In this document: positions 16,600-23,747 of the stretch, piece by piece
How positions within the stretch are numbered: the stretch's first letter is position 1
Layout of the letters: each line of letters opens with the position of its first letter
Origin: Nannocystis sp.
Lineage (GTDB): Bacteria; Myxococcota_A; Polyangia; Nannocystales; Nannocystaceae
Direction: 5' to 3'
DNA length: 64,000 nt
Assembly (NCBI RefSeq): GCF_016714285.1
Contig: NZ_JADJNN010000010.1
Span: 266,135-330,134, forward strand
Position numbers and translations under genes: made by a program
The notes under the pieces: model-generated
Database searches by the model: none
Told to the model about the DNA's origin: nothing
Seen by the model: only the letters and a program-made list of their open reading frames with translations

Positions 16600-16928
16600 C
16601 ACAGCTCGGGCTGCGTGGTGGTGCGCACGATCGAGAAGCGGACCTCGTTGGTGGTGCGCCCCAGCTGGAGCTCGAGCGGGTCGCCGGGGAAGATGGGCCG
16701 CTTGAACTTCAGCTGGGTGACGCGCTGTGGCTGGCCGAGGCTCGGCCACAGGTTGTGCGTGCGGTCGAGGGCGATGGCCAGCAGCTGGGCGATGCCGGGG
16801 AGCAGCGGGTAGCCGGGGAAGTGGCCTTGCAGGTAGAGCAGGTCGGGCGGGACTTGCAGGGCGAAGGCCGCGGATTCGCCCGCGGGGGTTGTGGTGTGGC
16901 TGAGGAGGCGGAACTCGAGGTGGTCCAT
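16566..16928 (-). CDS. ApeI-like hotdog dehydratase
   Basis: A 120-residue single hotdog domain. The segment YLQGHFPGYPLLPGIAQLLAIA (about residues 32-53) is the FabA/FabZ active-site loop, with the His of GHFPG as the catalytic residue; KFKRPIFPGDPLELQL is the second conserved strand. The short form resembles the ApeI proteins of aryl-polyene clusters, which act as dehydratases or thioesterases on ACP intermediates. Its ATG overlaps the dapB stop by one base (TGATG). It is therefore translationally coupled to lysine-pathway genes, while its metabolic partners lie downstream. Its 3' end is partly duplicated beyond the stop. Confidence 0.85.
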   Translation of the reverse strand: MDHLEFRLLSHTTTPAGESAAFALQVPPDLLYLQGHFPGYPLLPGIAQLLAIALDRTHNLWPSLGQPQRVTQLKFKRPIFPGDPLELQLGRTTNEVRFSIVRTTTQPELCTHGTLIFRPS

Positions 16929-17749
16929 CAGCTCAGGCCGGCCAGGCCGAGGACATCGGCCATGGTGTAGAGGCCGGGCTCTTTGTCGACGACCCAGCGG
17001 GCGGCTCGCAGGGCGCCGCGCGCAAAGATCGCGCGGTCGCCGGCGCGGTGGGTGAGCTCGAGGCGTTCGCCATCGGTGAGGAACATGAGGGTGTGTTCGC
17101 CGACGGAGTCGCCGCCGCGGATCGCCGCGACGCCGATCTCGCCGCGTTCGCGGGGGCGGGCGTGGGGGTCGGCGCGGTCGCTGCGGAGGACGGCGTCGGG
17201 GTCACGGCCGGTGGCCTTGGCGACGGCCTTGGCGATGCGCAGGGCGGTGCCGGAGGGGGCGTCGCGTTTGTGGTTGTGGTGGATCTCGAGGATCTCGGCG
17301 TCCCACTGATCGCCGAGGGCGTGGGCGACGAGGCCGGCGATCTTGGTGAGGAGGGTGACGCCGACGCTGAAGTTGGCGGCGCTGACGATCGGGATGTCGC
17401 TGGCGGCGGCGCGGAGCAGCTCGCGGGTGGACTTGTGGAGGCCCGTAGTGCCGAGCACGAGCGGGACGCCGGCGTCGACGCAGCGGCGCAGGTTGGTCTC
17501 GGTGGCGTGGGGGAGGGAGAAGTCGACGACGACGCTGCTGCGGCGCGGGCGGAGTTCGTCGGTGACCTCGACGCCGAGGTCCTGGAGGCCGGCGACGCGG
17601 CCGGCGTCCTGGCCGAGGCCGGGGCCGCCGGAGCGGTCGACGGCGGCCTCGAGGACCATGCTGTCGCTGAAGGCGATCTCGCGGAGGAGGGTCTTGCCCA
17701 TGCGGCCGCGGGCGCCGACGATGATGATGGGTGTGAGGCGGTCGCTCAT
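16928..17749 (-). CDS. dapB: 4-hydroxy-tetrahydrodipicolinate reductase
   Basis: A 273-residue DapB, second enzyme of the diaminopimelate/lysine branch, using NAD(P)H to reduce the DapA product. The nucleotide-binding loop IIIVGARGRMGKTLL opens the protein, and the family signature IHHNHKRDAPSGTAL (about 156-170) gives the catalytic His and Lys and the substrate-binding loop. The length is normal. The ATG at 17749 overlaps the dapA stop (ATGA), which fits coupled translation and sets the start; a longer frame upstream is shadow sequence. Confidence 0.96.
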   Translation of the reverse strand: MSDRLTPIIIVGARGRMGKTLLREIAFSDSMVLEAAVDRSGGPGLGQDAGRVAGLQDLGVEVTDELRPRRSSVVVDFSLPHATETNLRRCVDAGVPLVLGTTGLHKSTRELLRAAASDIPIVSAANFSVGVTLLTKIAGLVAHALGDQWDAEILEIHHNHKRDAPSGTALRIAKAVAKATGRDPDAVLRSDRADPHARPRERGEIGVAAIRGGDSVGEHTLMFLTDGERLELTHRAGDRAIFARGALRAARWVVDKEPGLYTMADVLGLAGLS

Positions 17750-18633
17750 GGCGTGAGTCCCAGGGATTGGAGGGCGTCGGCGAGGGCCTGGCCGTCGCGC
17801 GATTGGGGGTCGATGGCGAGGAGGGGGAGGCGCATGTCGGGGTGGCAGCGGCCGAGCAGGGCCATCGCCGATTTGACGGGGATCGGGTTCGGCTGGGCGA
17901 ACAGGGCCCGGCACAGGGGGAGCTGGCGGTAGTGCCAGCTGCGGGCCTCGTCCCAGCGGTTGGCGGCGGCGGCGTCACAGAGCTGGGCGAGCCAGCGGGG
18001 GGCGACGTTGCTGGTGACGGAGATGACCCCGTGGCCGCCGAGGGCGAGGAAGGGGAGGAGGGTGAAGTCGTCGCCGGAGAGGAGGTCGAAGCGGTCGTTG
18101 CCGGCCAGCAGCTCGCGGATGCGGGCGATGCGGGCCATGTCGCCGGTGGCCTCTTTGATGCCGACGATGAGCGGGTGGCGGGCGAGGGTGGCGACGGTCT
18201 CCGGGAGGAGGTCGACGCCGGTGCGGCCGGGGACGTTGTAGACGACGACGGGGAGCTCGCTGGCCTCGGCGATGGCGGTGAAGTGGGCGACGAGGCCGGC
18301 CTGGGTCGGCTTGTTGTAATAAGGGGTGACTTGCAGCGTGCCGGCGGCGCCGAGTTGTTTGCAGGCGCGGGCGAGCTCGACGGCGTGGCGGGTGTTGTTG
18401 CTGGCGGCGCCGGCGAGCACGGGGACGCGGCCGGCGGCGGCCTGGACGGTGAGTTCGACGACGCGCAGGTGTTCGCTGGTGGAGAGGGTGGAGGCCTCGC
18501 CGGTGGTGCCGCAGGGGACCAGGCCATGGATGCCGGCGGCGATCTGTTGCTCGGCGAGGCGGGAGATCGCGGGCTCGTCGAGGCGGTCGTGGTGCAGGGG
18601 GGTGACGAGGGCGGTGTAGGCTCCGCGGAACAT
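17746..18633 (-). CDS. dapA: 4-hydroxy-tetrahydrodipicolinate synthase
   Basis: A 295-residue DapA that condenses pyruvate with aspartate semialdehyde. Visible active-site residues are Thr43-Thr44 (CGTTGE), Tyr132 (VVYNVPGRTG) and the Schiff-base Lys160 in PLIVGIKEATGD. The length is as expected. The ATG at 18633 begins the conserved MFRGAYTALVTPL. It follows the TPR-protein gene by 14 bases and overlaps dapB by four, so lysine biosynthesis here is embedded in a longer minus-strand transcript that starts at or before ribF. Confidence 0.96.
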   Translation of the reverse strand: MFRGAYTALVTPLHHDRLDEPAISRLAEQQIAAGIHGLVPCGTTGEASTLSTSEHLRVVELTVQAAAGRVPVLAGAASNNTRHAVELARACKQLGAAGTLQVTPYYNKPTQAGLVAHFTAIAEASELPVVVYNVPGRTGVDLLPETVATLARHPLIVGIKEATGDMARIARIRELLAGNDRFDLLSGDDFTLLPFLALGGHGVISVTSNVAPRWLAQLCDAAAANRWDEARSWHYRQLPLCRALFAQPNPIPVKSAMALLGRCHPDMRLPLLAIDPQSRDGQALADALQSLGLTP

Positions 18634-18647
18634 GGGCGGCGGCGACC

Positions 18648-19100
18648 TTACCACGAGAGCGGCTCGTGCACGGCGACCGGGCGCAGGCGGGCGCCGTCCC
18701 AGCGGGCCAGGCACAGGGTCGCGGTCGCGGGGCCCCGGGCCTCGCCCGGGAACACGAAGGCGTGCTCGCCGGCGGCGCTGCGGCAGGCGACCGAGGTGAC
18801 ATAAAGGGTGGTGCCTGCCGCGCTCGGGCGGAACACGGCGACGACGAGGTGGAGGTCAGGCAGCTCGGGGGCGTCGTGCCAGCGGACGGCGAGGCCGCGG
18901 CCGGGGCGGTAGCCGGCGTAGAGGCGGGCGCGCGAGCGGGCCTGCATGCGGGCGACCAGGGCGAGGGCGTGGCCGTGTTCGGGGTCGGCCTGGAGCACCC
19001 GGGCGAGCATGCGGCGGGCCTGCTCGAGGTGGTCCTGCTGGATGTACACCTGCGCGAGCGTGGCGCTGACGAGCGCGGGTGCGGATGGCTTTTGAGTCAT
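18648..19100 (-). CDS. Small TPR-containing protein
   Basis: A 150-residue protein starting at ATG 19100, which overlaps the ribF stop (ATGA). Residues about 10-45 (LVSATLAQVYIQQDHLEQARRMLARVLQADPEHGHALAL) form one clear tetratricopeptide-type helical hairpin. The rest is a beta-rich domain (GLAVRWHDAPELPDLHLVVAVFRPS, TTLYVTSVACRS, EHAFVFPGEARG) that I cannot name. There is no signal peptide, so it is probably cytoplasmic. Coupling to ribF and dapA suggests a housekeeping or scaffold role, but nothing in the sequence shows which. Confidence 0.75.
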   Translation of the reverse strand: MTQKPSAPALVSATLAQVYIQQDHLEQARRMLARVLQADPEHGHALALVARMQARSRARLYAGYRPGRGLAVRWHDAPELPDLHLVVAVFRPSAAGTTLYVTSVACRSAAGEHAFVFPGEARGPATATLCLARWDGARLRPVAVHEPLSW

Positions 19101-20083
19101 GTCGCGAAGGACAGGTTGCGAGTGAAGGATGCGAACGCGGCGGGGTCGAGGGCGGGGCGGACCGCGGCGAAGTCGCGGTCGATCTGCTCGCGCAGGGAGG
19201 TGGCGTCGGTGAAGCGTTGCTCGTCGCGCAGGCGGGCGGCGAAGGCGACCTCGACGCTGCGACCGTAGAGGCTGTCGCCGAGGGTTTGCTCGAGGGCGTG
19301 GACCTCGAGCACGAGCGGGGCGTTGGGGTCGGCGACGAAGGTTGGGTTGTGGCCGAGGGAGATCGCCGCGGGCCAGCTGCTGTGGGGGTCGCCGGGGAGG
19401 CCGAGGGCGCCGGCGTAGATGCCGGGGCGCGGGAGCAGGGCCGTGGGGGCGTCGACGTTGGCGGTGCGTACGCCGAGCTCGCGGCCGCGGCCGGCTCCGG
19501 GCACGACCACGCCCTCGACGCTGTACCAGCGGCCGAGCATCGCGGCGGCGTGGTTGAGCTCGCCGGCGAGCACGGCGGCGCGGATGCCCGAGCTGCTGAG
19601 CTTGCCGGCGTGGAGTGACATGTCTCCGGGGACAGGTACGGCCTCGATCGCGGCGACGGGGATGCCGGCCGGGCGCAGCAGCTCGGCGAGCAGCAGGGCG
19701 TCGCCGCGGCGGTCGGCGCCGAAGCGGAAGTCGGCGCCGACCACCACGGCGGCGGGGCGCAGGCCGTGGATCAGGAGGCGCAGGGCGAAGTCCTCGGGGC
19801 TGGTGTCGGCGAGGGCGCGGTCGAAGCCGAGGAGGACCAGCGCGTCGACGCCGAGGCTGGCGCACACGCGGGCGCGTTGACCGGGCGACTGCAGCAGCCG
19901 GGGGGCGCGCTCGGGGGCGAGGACGCGGGCGGGGTGCGGGTCGAAGGTGACCAGCGCGACGTGGGGCGCGAGCTCGCGGGCGCGGCGGAGGAGGGCCTGG
20001 TGGCCGAGGTGCAGGCCGTCGAAGGCGCCGACGCAGGCGGCGGTGCCTGGCTCGAGAGGGACGGGCTGCCGCAGGACCTGCAT
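19097..20083 (-). CDS. ribF: Bifunctional riboflavin kinase / FAD synthetase
   Basis: A 328-residue RibF that converts riboflavin to FMN and FAD. The N-terminal nucleotidyltransferase motif GAFDGLHLGHQALL (19-32) and FRFGADRRGD define the FAD synthetase domain. The C-terminal kinase domain shows GRWYSVEGVVVPGAGRGRELGVRTANVDA, NPTFVADPNAPLVLEVHAL and SLYGRSVEVAFAARLR. The usual G-x-P-T-A-N of the kinase reads G-V-R-T-A-N, so Pro is replaced by Arg while Thr and Asn remain. The ATG at 20083 is set by alignment to the family start. It is the first gene of the minus-strand array containing a FAD-dependent halogenase-like enzyme. Confidence 0.95.
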   Translation of the reverse strand: MQVLRQPVPLEPGTAACVGAFDGLHLGHQALLRRARELAPHVALVTFDPHPARVLAPERAPRLLQSPGQRARVCASLGVDALVLLGFDRALADTSPEDFALRLLIHGLRPAAVVVGADFRFGADRRGDALLLAELLRPAGIPVAAIEAVPVPGDMSLHAGKLSSSGIRAAVLAGELNHAAAMLGRWYSVEGVVVPGAGRGRELGVRTANVDAPTALLPRPGIYAGALGLPGDPHSSWPAAISLGHNPTFVADPNAPLVLEVHALEQTLGDSLYGRSVEVAFAARLRDEQRFTDATSLREQIDRDFAAVRPALDPAAFASFTRNLSFAT

Positions 20084-20153
20084 GGCGCGGGGGAAGCTAT
20101 CACGGGGGCGGCGAGGGGCGAGGAGGCGGGCGGCAGCGGGCTGGCTCACACGG

Positions 20154-20182
20154 TTGGCCGGGCGATGGGGGCGGTGTATGGT
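20154..20182 (+). promoter_or_regulatory. Candidate promoter for the small lipoprotein
   Basis: TTGGCC (20154-20159) and TATGGT (20177-20182) are spaced by 17 bases. The ATG at 20189 begins six bases after the -10 box, so the message would be nearly leaderless. Confidence 0.35.
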
Positions 20183-20188
20183 CGACGG

Positions 20189-20557
20189 ATGGTGCGTGCG
20201 GGGCTCGTGTTCGGGTTGTGTGTCGCGGCGATCGGGCCGGGTTGCGGCGAGTCGCGGCAGGCGCTGTACATGGAGGGGATGAAGGTCGAGGGCGACGCGG
20301 AGCGCGGGCCCTGCAAGCTGGTCCACGACAAGGAGATCGGCGCGGCGCTGTTGACCGGCGACCAGGTGCAGCAGTGCCTTCAGATGCAATCCGAGGCGCT
20401 GGCGCTCTACGATCGGGCGGCCGCCCTGGGGCTCAAGGACGCGGACTTCGTGCAGGCGCACGAGCAGGCCCGCGGTCGGGTCCAGCGTCTCGAGGGGATG
20501 TTGAAGATGGTTCGCGAGATGGAGCGGCCGGAGTACAAGGCCCCGCTGCCGCCGTGA
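20189..20557 (+). CDS. Small lipoprotein
   Basis: A 122-residue protein starting at ATG 20189 with the signal peptide MVRAGLVFGLCVAAIGPGC, whose last Cys gives a plausible but poor lipobox (GPGC). The mature part is charged and helical (SEALALYDRAAALGLKDADFVQAHEQARGRVQRLEGMLKMVREM), possibly a TPR-like helix pair. The function is unknown. Codons end mainly in G, unlike the minus-strand genes around it. An in-frame ATG at 20165 is also possible. Confidence 0.65.
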   Translation: MVRAGLVFGLCVAAIGPGCGESRQALYMEGMKVEGDAERGPCKLVHDKEIGAALLTGDQVQQCLQMQSEALALYDRAAALGLKDADFVQAHEQARGRVQRLEGMLKMVREMERPEYKAPLPP

Positions 20558-20571
20558 GCGGCGAACGGGTC

Positions 20572-20610
20572 GATGAGGGCCGTGGATGAGGGCCGTCGAT
20601 CAGGGCAGCG
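20572..20610. repeat. Three 13-base tandem repeats at a gene end
   Basis: GATGAGGGCCGTG, GATGAGGGCCGTC and GATCAGGGCAGCG lie head to tail at 20572-20610. The third unit contains the stop codon (20600-20602) and the last codons of the minus-strand lipoprotein gene; the other two lie beyond the stop. Confidence 0.85.
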
Positions 20611-21592
20611 CGCCGCCCTCGATCCAGCGGACCAGCGCGACCATCTGTGGATACGCGAGCGGCTCGTCGGGGGGCATGGGATCGCCGAGCACGCCGTACA
20701 GGGCGGTGCCATCGGGGTCGCGCAGCAGCGTCTGTACGAGGTAGCTCTCGGCCGGTCGGCGCGGCGCGACCATCGGGTAGCCGGTGGCTTGCAGCTCGGT
20801 CGCCAGCACGAGGTCGGCGAAGGCGCGGTCCGGGTCGCGCAGGTCGAGGCGGGCGCGCGCCAGGTCATCGCCGTCGCGGTGACAGCTGCACGCAGGATTG
20901 TCGCTGGCGAACACCTGGCCGGCGGCGAACAGGTCGCGCAGGGTCGGGGCCGGCGCTTCGGGGCCGTCGGTGTCCGTGCCGTCGGTGTCGCCGTCGGTGT
21001 CGCCGTCGGTGTCCGTGTCGAGCGCCTCGGGGTCGACGGTGAACTCGAGCAGGAAGGCGGAGCCGTCGTCGTTGTGGATCCACCCGGGACCGCTGACATC
21101 GAGCTGCTCGCCGGCCCAGCCGACGGCGGAGGGCTGGAGGCGGAGGTGGTAGAGGACGCCGGGACGCAGGAGGGACTTCGGGCGGACGGACAGCACGCTG
21201 CCGGGACACCAGGCCGCGTCGGAGTCGCCGACGCTGGCGCCGGGCGGACGCCAGGCGAACAGCTGCAGCTCGAGCTGGGCGTCGAAGGTGACCAGGCCGG
21301 AGGAGAGGCTGACGTCGAAGTCGTCGAGGGCGCGGGGGTCGACGCGGCCGGAGAAGCAGAAGTCGAGCTGGGCGTCGCGGGCGATCACCGCCCCCTGCTC
21401 GGGGACCGTGCGGGCGATCGTGAGTCGTTCGCTGACCACCGGGAAGCGCTGCGTCTCGCTGACCCGCGTGCAGGCCGAGGGAGCGATCCCCGCGAACATC
21501 GCGGCGATCGTGGCCGCGGCGATCGTGGATCTCGCCGCGCGAGGGCCCCCGGGAGCACCCGCGCGGCGGGTCGCGTGGCTGCGGCACGGCAT
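20600..21592 (-). CDS. Lipoprotein with DTDG repeats and a CxCH site
   Basis: A 330-residue exported protein. The N-terminal hydrophobic stretch AARSTIAAATIAAMFAGIAPSAC ends at a possible lipobox Cys41, after a long basic n-region. Residues about 50-215 look like Ig-type or domain-of-envelope beta segments (VPEQGAVIARDAQLDFCFSGRVD). A repeat of D-T-D-G (DTDTDGDTDGDTDGTDTDG, about 218-236) is an acidic, possibly calcium-binding linker. The C-terminal part resembles the cytochrome-c-like modules of myxobacterial lipoproteins (VFASDNPACSCHRDG), but the motif is C-x-C-H rather than CxxCH, so heme binding is doubtful. GDPMPPDEPLAYPQMVALVRWIEGGA matches the usual end of such modules. The plus-strand text here is still G-leaning. 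Confidence 0.7.
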   Translation of the reverse strand: MPCRSHATRRAGAPGGPRAARSTIAAATIAAMFAGIAPSACTRVSETQRFPVVSERLTIARTVPEQGAVIARDAQLDFCFSGRVDPRALDDFDVSLSSGLVTFDAQLELQLFAWRPPGASVGDSDAAWCPGSVLSVRPKSLLRPGVLYHLRLQPSAVGWAGEQLDVSGPGWIHNDDGSAFLLEFTVDPEALDTDTDGDTDGDTDGTDTDGPEAPAPTLRDLFAAGQVFASDNPACSCHRDGDDLARARLDLRDPDRAFADLVLATELQATGYPMVAPRRPAESYLVQTLLRDPDGTALYGVLGDPMPPDEPLAYPQMVALVRWIEGGALP

Positions 21593-21922
21593 GCCCAGCA
21601 GGGTATCAGCCAGGGGGTAGAGCGTTGCAGCTGCATTTGCACGGGCGCGCCGCCGCCCTATTGCCCATTGCGGGCAGGTCTACGGCGGTGAAAGCCTGTC
21701 CTGCCGCCACAGCTGGCCGCGATCGTGCCGGCACTGGCCCACACGGCCTGCCACGGAGCGCCATGGACCGCCGCGAACCGCCGCGGAGCTAATCGGGGGC
21801 CTTCCGGCAGTCTTGTTGACCCCCCGCAGGCCCCCCTGGTATCGTCGCGCCGATTTCGGCAGCTTCGCTCGGGCCTCGAGGCTCGGCCGTGCCTGTCACG
21901 ATCTCGAACCAGGGAGCCTCTG
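21593..21922. other. 330-base intergenic region at a base-skew boundary
   Basis: No gene is visible. The region separates the divergent minus-strand DTDG lipoprotein from the plus-strand OmpA operon. It holds a candidate promoter for the operon (21816-21845). To its left the plus strand carries more G than C; to its right more C than G. Confidence 0.5.
21816..21845 (+). promoter_or_regulatory. Candidate sigma70-type promoter of the OmpA operon
   Basis: TTGACC (21816-21821) and TATCGT (21840-21845) are separated by 18 bases, the same spacing as in the candidate promoters before the tRNA cluster and the bactofilins. The first start codon is about 78 bases downstream. Confidence 0.5.
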
Positions 21923-22369
21923 GTGTTGCGAATGACGCGTCCAAGTCAGCTTTTTCCCGCCCTCATCGCGCTGTGTTCGCTCGTTGTACTCAGCGCCGGC
22001 TGCGGGCCTTTCGGCTACATCAAGAAGGTGGCTCGTGAGTCGAGCCGCGCGGTAGCCAAGGCCGAGTCCTCGGGCGCCGAGGAGAACGCGCCCTACGAAT
22101 ACTGGGGGTCGGTGACGTACCTCGAGCAGTCGAAGATCTTGATGGGCTACAGCGAGTACGAGCGCTCCTTCGACTACGGCGAGCGGGCCAAGCAGCTCGC
22201 CGAGGAGGCGACCAAGAAGGCCGAGATGCGGCGCAAGGGCCAGATGGAGCAACACAGCGATGCCCTGGCCACCCCCGAGGAGGCGGCACCGGAAGCTGGT
22301 GCCAGCGCTTCGGGCAGCGCCGGTGGTGGTGAGGTCAAGGCCGGCGTCTCGGTCGGAGGTGGCAAGTGA
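21923..22369 (+). CDS. Small envelope lipoprotein
   Basis: A protein of about 148 residues with signal peptide (M)LRMTRPSQLFPALIALCSLVVLSAGC; the lipobox is SAGC. I chose GTG 21923 because AGGGAG lies six bases upstream; ATG 21932 is nine bases further and too far from that site. The mature part contains a charged helix (YLEQSKILMGYSEYERSFDYGERAKQLAEEATKKAEMRRKG), similar to a TPR-like pair, and ends in an Ala/Gly/Ser-rich tail. Its TGA overlaps the OmpA gene's GTG (GTGA), so the two proteins are made together and probably interact in the periplasm. Confidence 0.75.
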   Translation: MLRMTRPSQLFPALIALCSLVVLSAGCGPFGYIKKVARESSRAVAKAESSGAEENAPYEYWGSVTYLEQSKILMGYSEYERSFDYGERAKQLAEEATKKAEMRRKGQMEQHSDALATPEEAAPEAGASASGSAGGGEVKAGVSVGGGK

Positions 22370-23616
22370 ACCGGCGTACCAGTGCGATGTTCGCCATGAT
22401 GGCTGTGACGACGGCGGGCCTGTCCTGCGCCGGACAGACCTTGAACGGCAAGGTAGATGGTTACGACAAGATCCTGCAGGAGGCGATCGCTGATGGCTCG
22501 AAGACCATCGGCTGCGCGCCCAAGGAGACGGCGATCGCCGAGGCGAACATCCGCTTCGCCCGCGACGCGCTGACCATGGGTGAGTACTACCGCGGCAAGG
22601 AGCACGCGGAGAAGGCCGACCTGTACACCACGCTGGCCCGCAAGAAGACCGACCCGGTCCGCTGCAAGGACCCGAACGTGGTCCGCGACAACGCGCCCCG
22701 CGTCGGCGACCGCGACGGCGACGGCTACGACGACGGCATCGACAAGTGCCCGGACGATCCGGAGGACTTCGACAGCTTCGAGGATGACGACGGCTGCCCC
22801 GACAAGGACAACGACCAGGACAAGGTCCTGGACGCCTCCGAGTTGAAGGAGGGCAAGTGGATCAACCTCGACAAGAAGACGGAGAACGGCCGCGAGGTCG
22901 ACTGCCGCAACGAGGCCGAGGACTTCGACCAGTTCGAGGACGAGGACGGCTGCCCCGACCCCGACAACGACCGCGACACGCTGCTCGACGCGGTCGACAA
23001 GTGCCCGAACGACCCCGAGGACTTCGACCAGTTCGAGGACCAGGACGGCTGCCCCGACGTCGACAACGACAACGACAAGGTGCTCGACGCGGCCCAGCTC
23101 AACCGCAACGGCGACGGCACCTACACCTGGACCAACAACGACCACAAGACGGAGAACGGCGTCGAGGTCGACTGCCGCAACCTGCCCGAGGACTTCGACG
23201 GCGTCGAGGACGAGGACGGCTGCCCGGATGTCCTCAAGATCGACAACTGCCAGATCAAGCTGTCGGACAAGATCTACTTCAAGTTCAACAAGTGGGACAT
23301 CGACCCGAAGAGCTTCAAGGTGCTCGACGAGGTCCGCGACACCATGAACGCCGCCCCGGACATCAAGATCTGGATCGACGGTCACACCGACAGCAAGGGC
23401 TCGAACAAGTTCAACAAGACGCTGTCGCAGAAGCGCGTCGACAGCGTCAAGAAGTACCTGGTCGAGCAGGGCAAGATCGACGGTGGTCGCCTCGAGCCGC
23501 GTGGCTTCGGCGAGGAAGTGCCGCTCACGCCCGACAGCAACAAGACCGCGGACGGCCGCGCTGCCAACCGTCGCGTCGAGTTCAACCTCAAGGACTGCAA
23601 GAAGACCATCCAGTAG
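22366..23616 (+). CDS. OmpA-family protein with thrombospondin type 3 repeats
   Basis: A 416-residue envelope protein. It starts at GTG 22366 with a signal peptide (MNRRTSAMFAMMAVTTAGLSC), possibly a lipobox at Cys21. Residues about 110-285 consist of Asp-rich calcium-binding repeats of the TSP3 type (RDGDGYDDGIDKCPDDPEDFD, DEDGCPDPDNDRD and similar, four to five copies). The C-terminal OmpA/MotB domain (about 295-416) includes FKFNKWDID, IDGHTDSKGS and LEPRGFGEEVP...ADGRAANRRVEF, which bind peptidoglycan. It likely tethers the outer membrane, or a complex with its neighbours, to the wall. The operon partners are the lipoprotein before it and the outer-membrane protein 131 bases after it. Confidence 0.92.
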   Translation: MNRRTSAMFAMMAVTTAGLSCAGQTLNGKVDGYDKILQEAIADGSKTIGCAPKETAIAEANIRFARDALTMGEYYRGKEHAEKADLYTTLARKKTDPVRCKDPNVVRDNAPRVGDRDGDGYDDGIDKCPDDPEDFDSFEDDDGCPDKDNDQDKVLDASELKEGKWINLDKKTENGREVDCRNEAEDFDQFEDEDGCPDPDNDRDTLLDAVDKCPNDPEDFDQFEDQDGCPDVDNDNDKVLDAAQLNRNGDGTYTWTNNDHKTENGVEVDCRNLPEDFDGVEDEDGCPDVLKIDNCQIKLSDKIYFKFNKWDIDPKSFKVLDEVRDTMNAAPDIKIWIDGHTDSKGSNKFNKTLSQKRVDSVKKYLVEQGKIDGGRLEPRGFGEEVPLTPDSNKTADGRAANRRVEFNLKDCKKTIQ

Positions 23617-23747
23617 GCGCTCCTCGCCTGCACCTGCGCTCGCCCGCGAGGGGGAGCGCAGGCTCGCGCCGCTCTCCGGCGTCGACACCGACGGCACTGT
23701 CCCCGTCGATCCATCCCGCCACTGCCTGAAGGAGCCGCGACCCCGCC

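Noticed and set aside
21593..21922. A dif site or origin at the skew boundary
   Set aside because: I found no AT-rich 28-base XerCD-like site, DnaA-box cluster or dnaA/dnaN gene here.
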